Origin: Paracoccaceae bacterium
GTDB lineage: Bacteria > Pseudomonadota > Alphaproteobacteria > Rhodobacterales > Rhodobacteraceae
Direction of reading: 5' to 3'
NCBI GenBank assembly: GCA_003564655.1
Contig: PXES01000177.1
Coordinates: 1 to 8,825, forward strand
Length of the DNA: 8,825 nt
Below are positions 1 through 5,107 of this stretch, piece after piece. The notes beneath the pieces were generated by a model. The model made no database searches and had not been told where the DNA came from. It saw only the letters and a program-made list of their open reading frames with translations. The translations under genes were made by a program, and so were the position numbers. The stretch's first letter is position 1; every line of letters begins with the position of its first letter.

Positions 1-1042
1 CCCGGCGCGAGGCAGGCGACGAAATCGGCACGCGCAGCCCGGTGGTGCGATTGTCGTGGCCCCATTCCAGATTTATCGGCGCGGCGAAGTCGGGCACATA
101 ACGGCGATAGCTGTTCACATAGGGTGCAAACAGCGCCACGGCGGCAGGCAGATGCCGCTGCAACCCGCCGATGAAATGCAGGAATGCCTCGGTGCTCGCG
201 CCATCCTCGGTCGAGAACAGGTTGCGCCCCGAGGCCATGTCGAGCACCGAATGGTGGATATGCATGGCGCTGCCCGGCTCGCCCTCGATGGGCTTGGCCA
301 TGAAGGTCGCGAACATGTCGTGGCGCAAAGCCGCCTCGCGGATCATGCGCTTGAAATAGAATACCTCGTCGGCCAGCCGCAGCGGATCGCCATGGGCCAT
401 GTTGATCTCGACCTGCCCAGCGCCGCCCTCTTGCAGGATGCCGTCGATCTCGAGCCCCATGGCTTCGGCGAAGTCATAAATATCGTCGATCACCTTGCCG
501 TATTCATCGACCGCCGACATGGAATAGGCCTGCCGCGCCGCCGCCCGCCGCCCCGTCCGGCCCATGGGCGGGATGATCGGCATGTTGGGATCGGTGTTGC
601 GGGCGACGAAGTAGAACTCCATCTCGGGTGCGACCACTGGCTGCCAGCCCTTGGCGTGGTAAAGATCGAGCACCCGCCGCAGCACGTTTCGCGGTGCCGT
701 CGGGATGGGCGCGCCGCTGGCATCCTCGGCGTCATGGATGACCTGCAAGGTCCAGTCGGCGGTCCATGGCGCGGCAGTCGCAGTGGTGAAATCGGGCCGC
801 ATGATCATGTCGGGCTCCAGATCGGCACCATCGCGGAATTCAGCCCAGCCGCCAGTGATCGTCTGCAAGAAGATCGAGGTCGGCAAGTAGTATTTCGACC
901 CTTCGTCGAACTTGAAGGCGGGCATGGCCTTGCCGCGCGCCACACCGGCCATGTCGGCGATGATGCACTCGACCTCATCCAGCCGACGCCCGGCCAGGAA
1001 CTCCCGCGCGGATTGCGGAATCTGCTCTTTCCAGTTGCTCAT
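1..1042 (-). CDS. Glutamine synthetase-family ligase (gamma-glutamylpolyamine synthetase-like), C-terminus cut by window edge
   Basis: The frame is open from an ATG at 1042 to the left edge, giving 347 visible residues; about 100 C-terminal residues are missing. It is a GS-fold, ATP-dependent ligase. Visible landmarks are a short beta-grasp N-terminal domain (about residues 22-105), the metal/ATP segment PEMEFYF (E140, E142), QEGGAGQVEINMAHGDPLRLAD (E205, E212) as the second metal cluster, GSAMHIHHSV with H261 matching the GS active-site His, NSYRRYVP (309-317), and NRTTGLRVP (331-339). The region matching the FDGSS loop of ammonia-using GS reads FLQTITGGWAE and lacks an obvious ammonia-binding Asp, as expected if the acceptor is a larger amine. 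Family knowledge suggests gamma-glutamylation of an amine or polyamine (PuuA/PauA type); the actual substrate is unknown. Its ATG overlaps the stop of the amidotransferase gene (ATGA), so the two are probably translationally coupled. The GS family call is secure, the substrate class only likely. Confidence 0.93.
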   Translation of the reverse strand, partial: MSNWKEQIPQSAREFLAGRRLDEVECIIADMAGVARGKAMPAFKFDEGSKYYLPTSIFLQTITGGWAEFRDGADLEPDMIMRPDFTTATAAPWTADWTLQVIHDAEDASGAPIPTAPRNVLRRVLDLYHAKGWQPVVAPEMEFYFVARNTDPNMPIIPPMGRTGRRAAARQAYSMSAVDEYGKVIDDIYDFAEAMGLEIDGILQEGGAGQVEINMAHGDPLRLADEVFYFKRMIREAALRHDMFATFMAKPIEGEPGSAMHIHHSVLDMASGRNLFSTEDGASTEAFLHFIGGLQRHLPAAVALFAPYVNSYRRYVPDFAAPINLEWGHDNRTTGLRVPISSPASRR

Positions 1043-1743
1043 GGGCGCTCCGATACGGCAGGGGTCTGGGCGTGGCGGCGAAAATGCGCGCCGATGCGGT
1101 CTGCGATCACCGCTGCATCGCGCCGCCCGCCGAGCCGTGCCTGTGCGGCGTCAAGTTGCGCATCGGGGACGCGCCCGCGCCCACGCGTCGCGATCAGCCC
1201 GTCGATGAAATCCTCGCCGAATTCCGGATGCGCCTGCACCGAATACCCGTGCGCCCCATAGACGAGCGCGGCGTGGGCGCAGAAATCGTTGCGGGCCACA
1301 GTGCGTGCGCCGGGCGGCGGGGTGATGACCTGGTCCTGATGCCACGCATTCAAGACGAGCGTCTCGCCCTCGAAATCATACTGCTGCGCGCCAACGGCCC
1401 AGCCGCCTGCGAATTTCTCGACCTGCCCGCCCAGCGCCTGCGCCATGATCTGATGGCCAAAACAGACGCCAACCACCGGCTGCCCGGCCCCAAGCGCGTC
1501 GCGTACGAGTTTCTCGAGCGGCGCGATGAAGGGATGATCCTCATAGACACCGTGGCGCGAGCCGGTGATCAACCAGCCATCGGCGGCGCGGATGTCGGGC
1601 GGAAACTCCATCGCCTCGACATGCCAGGAGCGGAAGTCCAACCCCTGCCCGTTCAGCAACTGCGCGAACAGCGCCGGATAGTCGCCGGGGCTGGCGCGCA
1701 GTGGTTCGGGCGCCTGGCCGGCCTGCAGGATGCCGATCTTCAT
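1039..1743 (-). CDS. Class I glutamine amidotransferase-like protein (possible gamma-glutamyl hydrolase)
   Basis: The product has 234 residues from the ATG at 1743. An upstream in-frame start at 1839 would add 32 residues unlike the family, would begin inside the intergenic hairpins, and lacks support. The chosen start has a GAGAG ribosome site seven bases upstream and begins with the family-typical strand MKIGILQAG. The protein is a stand-alone class I amidotransferase domain. The nucleophile elbow is VGVCFGHQ with C94, and the His-Glu pair sits in QAHPEF (H172, E174), so the triad looks complete. ITGSRHGVYED (59-69) and ALGGQVEKFAGGWAVG (103-118) are typical of the GMP-synthase-like branch (PF00117) rather than the PuuD/peptidase C26 branch. 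No synthetase domain is attached. Lying directly before and overlapping a GS-like ligase gene, it may hydrolyse a gamma-glutamyl amide made by that ligase, or deliver ammonia from glutamine; the sequence cannot separate these. The fold call is secure, the role inferred. Confidence 0.92.
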   Translation of the reverse strand: MKIGILQAGQAPEPLRASPGDYPALFAQLLNGQGLDFRSWHVEAMEFPPDIRAADGWLITGSRHGVYEDHPFIAPLEKLVRDALGAGQPVVGVCFGHQIMAQALGGQVEKFAGGWAVGAQQYDFEGETLVLNAWHQDQVITPPPGARTVARNDFCAHAALVYGAHGYSVQAHPEFGEDFIDGLIATRGRGRVPDAQLDAAQARLGGRRDAAVIADRIGAHFRRHAQTPAVSERP

Positions 1744-1750
1744 GTGGATA

Positions 1751-1755
1751 CTCTC
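1751..1755 (-). promoter_or_regulatory. Ribosome binding site deciding the amidotransferase start
   Basis: GAGAG lies seven bases before ATG 1743 on the minus strand. It favours this start over the longer frame opening at 1839, which would run through the intergenic hairpins and add a non-family N-terminus. Confidence 0.55.
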
Positions 1756-1760
1756 GCGTG

Positions 1761-1772
1761 ATTTGATCAAAT
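1761..1772. promoter_or_regulatory. 12-bp perfect palindrome ATTTGATCAAAT, candidate operator
   Basis: This AT-rich perfect dyad stands out in very GC-rich surroundings. It overlaps the end of a candidate -10 box and covers the likely transcription start for the amidotransferase/ligase pair, 17 bases before the ATG at 1743. Position and symmetry suit a repressor site. It contains TTGATCAA, which lacks the four-base spacer of an FNR box, so it should not be called FNR. The binding protein is unknown. Confidence 0.4.
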
Positions 1773-1798
1773 TTAACCTGCCCGTCACGGCAAGGCAA
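1771..1798 (-). promoter_or_regulatory. Candidate sigma70-type promoter for the amidotransferase and distal GS-like genes
   Basis: On the minus strand TTGCCT (1793-1798) and TTAAAT (1771-1776) are separated by 16 bp; each matches the consensus at four of six positions. The site is in the only AT-rich patch of the 158-bp gap and would leave a leader of about 20 bases before ATG 1743. It suggests that the last two genes can be transcribed apart from the transporter. Confidence 0.35.
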
Positions 1799-1816
1799 GT
1801 CGCCTCTGGAATACCG

Positions 1817-1837
1817 GCCCGCGCGTGTCGCGCGGGC
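1817..1837 (-). terminator. Strong 9-bp-stem, 3-nt-loop hairpin between the two ligase transcripts (terminator- or attenuator-like)
   Basis: GCCCGCGCG and CGCGCGGGC form a perfect stem around a three-base loop (TGT on plus, ACA in the minus-strand RNA). No T run follows on either strand, so it is not a textbook intrinsic terminator. It could pause polymerase, protect the 3' end of the upstream mRNA, or work with Rho. It directly abuts the longer inverted repeat at 1838-1891. Confidence 0.5.
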
Positions 1838-1891
1838 AAGCGCCCGTGAGCGGAAAGGAGGGGGGGGGTGGGCCTCCCCGAGCGGGCGCTT
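1838..1891. repeat. Inverted repeat, 9-bp perfect arms around a 36-nt G/C-tract loop
   Basis: AAGCGCCCG (1838-1846) is the exact reverse complement of CGGGCGCTT (1883-1891). The loop holds a run of nine G (1860-1868) and a later CCTCCCC that can pair with part of it, so a longer compound stem is possible. It starts 11 bases after the stop codon of the GS-like gene at 1902 and may mark the end of the transporter transcript. Confidence 0.5.
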
Positions 1892-1901
1892 CTGCGACAG
1901 T

Positions 1902-3206
1902 TCAGACAGCCTCGAGATAAAGCTCCAGCACCTCCTGCGCGGTCAGTGCCGCGATACCCGCCATTTCCTGCAGCTTGGTGCGGCGCATGTTGTCGATCAG
2001 ATCGGGGGCGAAGATCCGTGCCACTTCGGGACTTGTGGCAAACAGATCCAGCGCCGCCTGCCAGCTATCTGGAATCTGTGGCAAACCCTGCGCATAGGCA
2101 TCGCCGGTGATCGGGGCGGGTGGTTCTGCCTCGGCCTCTATACCCGCCAGCATCGCCCCCAGCACCGCGGTCATCAGCAGATAGGGGTTCACATCGCCCC
2201 CTGCGACCCGATGTTCAAGCCGCCGCGCCTGCGGCGCGCCGACCGGCACGCGGACCGAGGCTGTGCGGTTCTCATAGGCCCAAGCGACCCCTGTCGGCGC
2301 GTGGGCATGGGGTACCAGCCGGTTATAACTGTTGGCATGCGGCGCAAAAACCAGTGTCGAGCCGGGCATCGCCGCCAGCACCCCGGCAATCGCGTGGCGT
2401 AGCGCGGGCGTGCCCTCGGGGCCGCCATTGTCGAAGATATTGCGCCCCTCTGCATCTAGCATCGAGGCGTGCAGATGCAGCCCATTGCCCGACGCGTCAG
2501 CATAGGGCTTGGCCATGAAGCTTGCCGCCATGCCATGCGCACGCGCCAGCCTGCGCACGAGGATTTTGAAGAGCCATGTGTCATCGGCCATCCGTAGCGG
2601 ATCGGCACCATGCGCGAGCGAGATCTCGAACTGGCCCGGCCCGGCCTCGGAGGTGGCGGTGTCGGCGCTGATCCCCATCGCCTCGCCCCCCGCATAAAGC
2701 GCGTCGAAAAAGGCGTTGAACTCATCCAGCATCCGCATCGACAGCGTCGCTGACCCCATCGCCCGCCGCCCCGAGATCGGGCTCGCCGGGGGCTGGAAGG
2801 TCGCACCGCTATCGTCGATGAGATAGAACTCCAGCTCGGTCGCAGTCACGGCGCGCAGGCCGCGCGCGTCCAGCTGCGCAACGATCCGCGCGAGGGCGTG
2901 GCGCGGATCGCCCGCGAAGGGGCGGCCATCCTCGTGATACATCGCCATCGGCAGCAGCATCGCCTCGGGCCCGATCCAGGGCATGGGCAGCAGGCCGCGC
3001 TCGGTCGGGCGCAGGAAGCCGTCGGCATCGCCGGTCTCGAACAATAGCGGGCTGTCCGCGATGTCATTGCCCCAGATATCGAGATTGAGCGCCGACAGCG
3101 GCATCCGCGCCTCGCCGCGCATCAGCTTGGCTTCGGCGGCAGCCGGCACACGCTTGGCACGGGCCTGCCCGTTGAGGTCGGGAATGGCGACACGGATGTT
3201 CTGCAA
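1902..3206 (-). CDS. Glutamine synthetase-family ligase (second, divergent copy; TTG start)
   Basis: This is a complete GS-fold ligase of 434 residues, shorter than ammonia-assimilating GlnA (about 470) and apparently lacking an adenylylation loop. It starts at IRVAIPDLNGQARAKRVP, so the N-terminal helix is short. Landmarks are ATELEFYL (E124, E126), SEAGPGQFEISLAHGADPLRMAD (E187, E194), GNGLHLHAS (H244), FAPHANSYNRLVP (287-299), ENRTASVRVP (R314, R319), RRLEHRVAGGDVNPYL (E331 in the glutamate-site region) and a helical C-terminus ending LELYLEAV. All core metal and nucleotide residues appear present, so it should be active. It is clearly homologous to the ligase at 1-1042 but well diverged, so not a recent duplicate. 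Start: no ATG fits. TTG at 3206 follows GAGGA, which overlaps the preceding permease's TGA, implying coupling to the transporter. It probably glutamylates an imported amine; related families include PuuA, GmaS and IpuC, and the substrate cannot be assigned. Confidence 0.93.
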   Translation of the reverse strand: MQNIRVAIPDLNGQARAKRVPAAAEAKLMRGEARMPLSALNLDIWGNDIADSPLLFETGDADGFLRPTERGLLPMPWIGPEAMLLPMAMYHEDGRPFAGDPRHALARIVAQLDARGLRAVTATELEFYLIDDSGATFQPPASPISGRRAMGSATLSMRMLDEFNAFFDALYAGGEAMGISADTATSEAGPGQFEISLAHGADPLRMADDTWLFKILVRRLARAHGMAASFMAKPYADASGNGLHLHASMLDAEGRNIFDNGGPEGTPALRHAIAGVLAAMPGSTLVFAPHANSYNRLVPHAHAPTGVAWAYENRTASVRVPVGAPQARRLEHRVAGGDVNPYLLMTAVLGAMLAGIEAEAEPPAPITGDAYAQGLPQIPDSWQAALDLFATSPEVARIFAPDLIDNMRRTKLQEMAGIAALTAQEVLELYLEAV

Positions 3207-3210
3207 GGGG

Positions 3211-3216
3211 TCCTCA
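3211..3216 (-). promoter_or_regulatory. Ribosome binding site overlapping the upstream stop codon; supports TTG start of the GS-like gene
   Basis: On the minus strand TGAGGA combines the permease stop codon TGA with a GAGGA Shine-Dalgarno core, followed by CCCC and then TTG at 3206. The four-base gap is short but workable. No ATG or GTG start is available at the family's expected N-terminus. Stop and ribosome site share bases, which points to termination-reinitiation coupling. Confidence 0.6.
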
Positions 3217-4065
3217 GCGGATATATTGCGGACGAAACCGCACGCGCGGACGGTGCGCTTGCGGCAGGTGGCGATTGAGATGGCGGTTCGCCAATCCGAA
3301 CAGCCCCACGATCGCCAGTGTTAGCAGGATGAAATACGCAGCAACAAGCGGGTAGCCAATGAAGGGGTTGAAGGTCTGATCGACGAAATACCGCGCGTAA
3401 TAGAATGCCTCGCCCGACTGCTGGCGCGCCGGAAAGGCCGAGAGGAAGACCAACGTCGTGGAATGCGTCAGGAAGATCGCCTCGTTGGTATAGCTGGGCC
3501 AGGCGAGGCGCAGCATCGACGGAAAGACCACGCGGCGGAACTTGGTGAAGCCCGACAGACCGTAAGCATCGGCGGCCTCCAGATCGCCCTTCGGGATGGA
3601 CCGCAGGGCGCCCGCGAACAACTCGGCCGAATAGGCCGTGGTGTTCAGCACCAGCACGATCAGCCCGCCCACCTGCGCGGTGGTCAGTGCCGAAGTCTGG
3701 ACCGTCAGTGTGACGAAGCCCAGCGGGATGTCGATGCCCGCACGCGGCAAGAGCACGAAAGCCGAGTAGAAAAAGAAAAACTGTATGAAGAGCGGAGAGC
3801 CGCGAAACACGAAGACAAAGGTCGCGGCCGGACGCGACAGCCACGGGTTCTCGCTCGACTTGGCCACCGCGACGGCGACGGCAAGGAAGAAGCCGATGAA
3901 GATGGCGAGCGCGGCGAAATAGACGGTCCAGATCAGCCCGCTGGCGATCAGGACCACCTGGTCACACAGCGTGATATCCAGACCGCGCGGCAGCAGCCGC
4001 TCGCCCCAGTCGCGCCCCAGCGCGCGCAGGATATAGGCATTGAGGCTCTCGGCACAGCTTCTCAT
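3214..4065 (-). CDS. Polar amino acid ABC transporter permease (HisM/HisQ family), distal copy
   Basis: This is an inner-membrane subunit of a type I importer, 283 residues. About five hydrophobic segments are visible, near residues 38-68, 82-107, 118-147, 195-212 and 238-260. The cytoplasmic coupling (EAA) loop is LEAADAYGLSGFTKFRRVVFPSMLR at about 162-186, including the conserved E163, A164, A165 and G169; this loop docks on the ATPase. The segment FVFVFRGSPLFIQFFFFYSAF (83-103) carries the RGxPxxxQ signature of the polar amino acid permease group (HisM, GlnP, OccM). The ATG at 4065 has GGAG nine bases upstream. The first ~30 residues form a charged cytoplasmic leader. The partner permease lies 97 bp upstream with the intergenic repeat between, and a GS-like ligase starts 7 bp downstream. 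Substrate specificity is set mainly by the binding protein, so no symbol is given. Confidence 0.95.
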   Translation of the reverse strand: MRSCAESLNAYILRALGRDWGERLLPRGLDITLCDQVVLIASGLIWTVYFAALAIFIGFFLAVAVAVAKSSENPWLSRPAATFVFVFRGSPLFIQFFFFYSAFVLLPRAGIDIPLGFVTLTVQTSALTTAQVGGLIVLVLNTTAYSAELFAGALRSIPKGDLEAADAYGLSGFTKFRRVVFPSMLRLAWPSYTNEAIFLTHSTTLVFLSAFPARQQSGEAFYYARYFVDQTFNPFIGYPLVAAYFILLTLAIVGLFGLANRHLNRHLPQAHRPRVRFRPQYIR

Positions 4066-4088
4066 GGTGCGCGCTCCGCTTGCGGGGT

Positions 4089-4151
4089 CGGGGGGCGCTG
4101 CCCCCCGTCGCGCAAGCGCGCCTCCCCCCGGAGTATTTGGAGCAAGAAAAT
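4089..4151. repeat. GC-rich intergenic repeat with hairpin and AT-rich tail, of a type common in Rhodobacterales
   Basis: The core CGGGGGGC (4089-4096), GCT loop, GCCCCCCG (4100-4107) is a perfect 8-bp hairpin. It is followed by CGCGCAAGCGCG, a second C-rich block CCTCCCCCCGG able to pair with the same G run, and the tail GGAGTATTTGGAGCAAG (about 4130-4146) followed by AAAAT. The hairpin, C block and GTATTTGGA tail match, from memory, a dispersed intergenic motif seen in many Rhodobacteraceae genomes. Here it sits within an operon, between the two permease genes, read antisense to transcription. Only one copy is visible, so its repeat nature is recalled knowledge. Confidence 0.5.
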
Positions 4152-4162
4152 CGGCAGGCGGG

Positions 4163-5044
4163 TCATGCGGCAGCCTTTCGCAGACGCTCGCCTGCGGCTG
4201 TTGCCTGCCCGCGCGAGAGGCGCGTGTTGATCCGAGCGAAGATGCGTTCGGAGCCCCAGGTCAGGAACAGGTAGAAGGACAGCAAGACAAGGAAGTACCA
4301 CACCCGCCAGTCCGGGTGCGGGTAGGTATAGAGCGAGGTCTTCTGCCCGCCCAGTTCGCGCGCCCAGTAGACGGCGTCCTGAATGCCCAGCAGGAACAGA
4401 AGCGGCGTGGCCTTGATCAGGATCTGCCAGATATTCGACAGCCCCGGCAGCGCATAGACCCACATCTGCGGCATGATGATGCGGCGGAACACCTGGCCGC
4501 TGGTCATGCCGTAGGCTTCGGCGGTCTCGACCTGCGCACGCGGCACGGCCTGCATCGCACCGTAGAGCGTGTTGGCGGCGAAGGCGCCGAATACCAGCGC
4601 ATAGGCGATCACCGCCATCGAGAAGGCATAGGTGCTGCGCACCCAGGCAGGCGCATTCGGCGCGGGCACCTTTGCCTCGCGGCAGACGATGAAGTCATTG
4701 CCCTGCCGGATCGGTTGGTCCCAGTCGGGGCAGTTGATGTGGTGAAACACCCATTCAATGCCCTGCCCCAATGCGATCGGCACGAACATGAAGAAAACGA
4801 TATCGGGCACGCCGCGAACGATGTTCACGTACCCCTTGCCCAGCCAGCTGACCGGCCATATGCGCGAGCGAACGGCCATCGCCCCCAAAAGCCCCATGCC
4901 AAGCGCGATGGGCGCCGTAATGGCCAGCAGCAGCATCACCATGAAGAACGAGCGGTAGAAGGCGAAGTGCGTTCCCGTGGTCAGGTAGCAGGCGAACCAC
5001 TGCCACTGCGGCAGGGTGGAGGGGTCGGTGCAGAAAGCGAACAT
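4163..5044 (-). CDS. Polar amino acid ABC transporter permease (HisQ/HisM family), proximal copy
   Basis: This is a membrane subunit of 293 residues that should form a heterodimer with the permease encoded at 3214-4065. Hydrophobic segments lie near residues 31-58, 82-98, 139-165, 196-222 and 247-266. It has the VRGVPDIVFFMF segment (76-87, RGxP signature) and the EAA coupling loop VETAEAYGMTSGQVFRRIIMPQMW at about 172-195. A loop of roughly 40 residues between segments 2 and 3 (about 99-138), with two cysteines in NCPDW and IVCRE, is longer than in HisQ and probably faces the periplasm, so a disulfide is possible. The C-terminus ends in a basic tail (SRGQATAAGERLRK). The ATG at 5044 is the first start in frame, preceded by a short gap to the binding-protein gene that holds a strong hairpin. 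The family assignment is firm. Confidence 0.95.
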   Translation of the reverse strand: MFAFCTDPSTLPQWQWFACYLTTGTHFAFYRSFFMVMLLLAITAPIALGMGLLGAMAVRSRIWPVSWLGKGYVNIVRGVPDIVFFMFVPIALGQGIEWVFHHINCPDWDQPIRQGNDFIVCREAKVPAPNAPAWVRSTYAFSMAVIAYALVFGAFAANTLYGAMQAVPRAQVETAEAYGMTSGQVFRRIIMPQMWVYALPGLSNIWQILIKATPLLFLLGIQDAVYWARELGGQKTSLYTYPHPDWRVWYFLVLLSFYLFLTWGSERIFARINTRLSRGQATAAGERLRKAAA

Positions 5045-5066
5045 GGCAAATGGCTCGTGCGGGTAG

Positions 5067-5096
5067 GATCAGGCCCTGGCAATGCAGGGCCTGATC
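5067..5096 (-). terminator. 12-bp-stem hairpin after the binding-protein gene (mRNA stabiliser or partial terminator)
   Basis: GATCAGGCCCTG (5067-5078) and CAGGGCCTGATC (5085-5096) form a perfect 12-bp stem with a six-base loop. It lies 11 bases after the stop of the binding-protein gene and 22 bases before the permease start. There is no T run, so downstream genes should still be transcribed. Hairpins in this position in other ABC operons (for example between malE and malF) keep binding-protein mRNA more abundant than permease mRNA; the same role is inferred here. Confidence 0.7.
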
Positions 5097-5105
5097 GCGC
5101 GATCA
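5092..5105. repeat. 14-bp perfect palindrome TGATCGCGCGATCA
   Basis: This self-complementary sequence lies two bases beyond the stop codon of the binding-protein gene and shares TGATC with the outer arm of the adjacent hairpin. The overlap offers alternative pairings in the RNA. It may simply extend the hairpin region; no protein site is recognised. Confidence 0.4.
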
Positions 5106-5107
5106 AC

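Noticed and set aside
56..1261. 401-residue plus-strand open frame antisense to the distal ligase and amidotransferase genes
   Set aside because: It is a shadow of GC-rich minus-strand genes: GTG start, no recognisable domain, low-complexity composition, and it spans two real genes.
1761..1772. FNR/anaerobox reading of the TTGATCAA palindrome
   Set aside because: FNR sites need TTGAT and ATCAA separated by four bases. Here the half-sites overlap with no spacer.
1744..1839. N-terminal extension of the amidotransferase from an upstream ATG at 1839
   Set aside because: The added residues do not fit the family. The frame would start inside the inverted repeat and read through the 9-bp hairpin, while a good ribosome site precedes ATG 1743.
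3122..3844. 240-residue minus-strand frame overlapping the permease and the GS-like gene
   Set aside because: It lies out of frame within the permease gene and crosses into the GS-like gene; the permease and GS frames have clear family motifs and this one has none.
4075..4135. Intrinsic terminator between the permease genes
   Set aside because: The hairpin is strong, but no T run follows on the coding strand and the downstream genes clearly belong to the same functional unit; a repeat element fits better.
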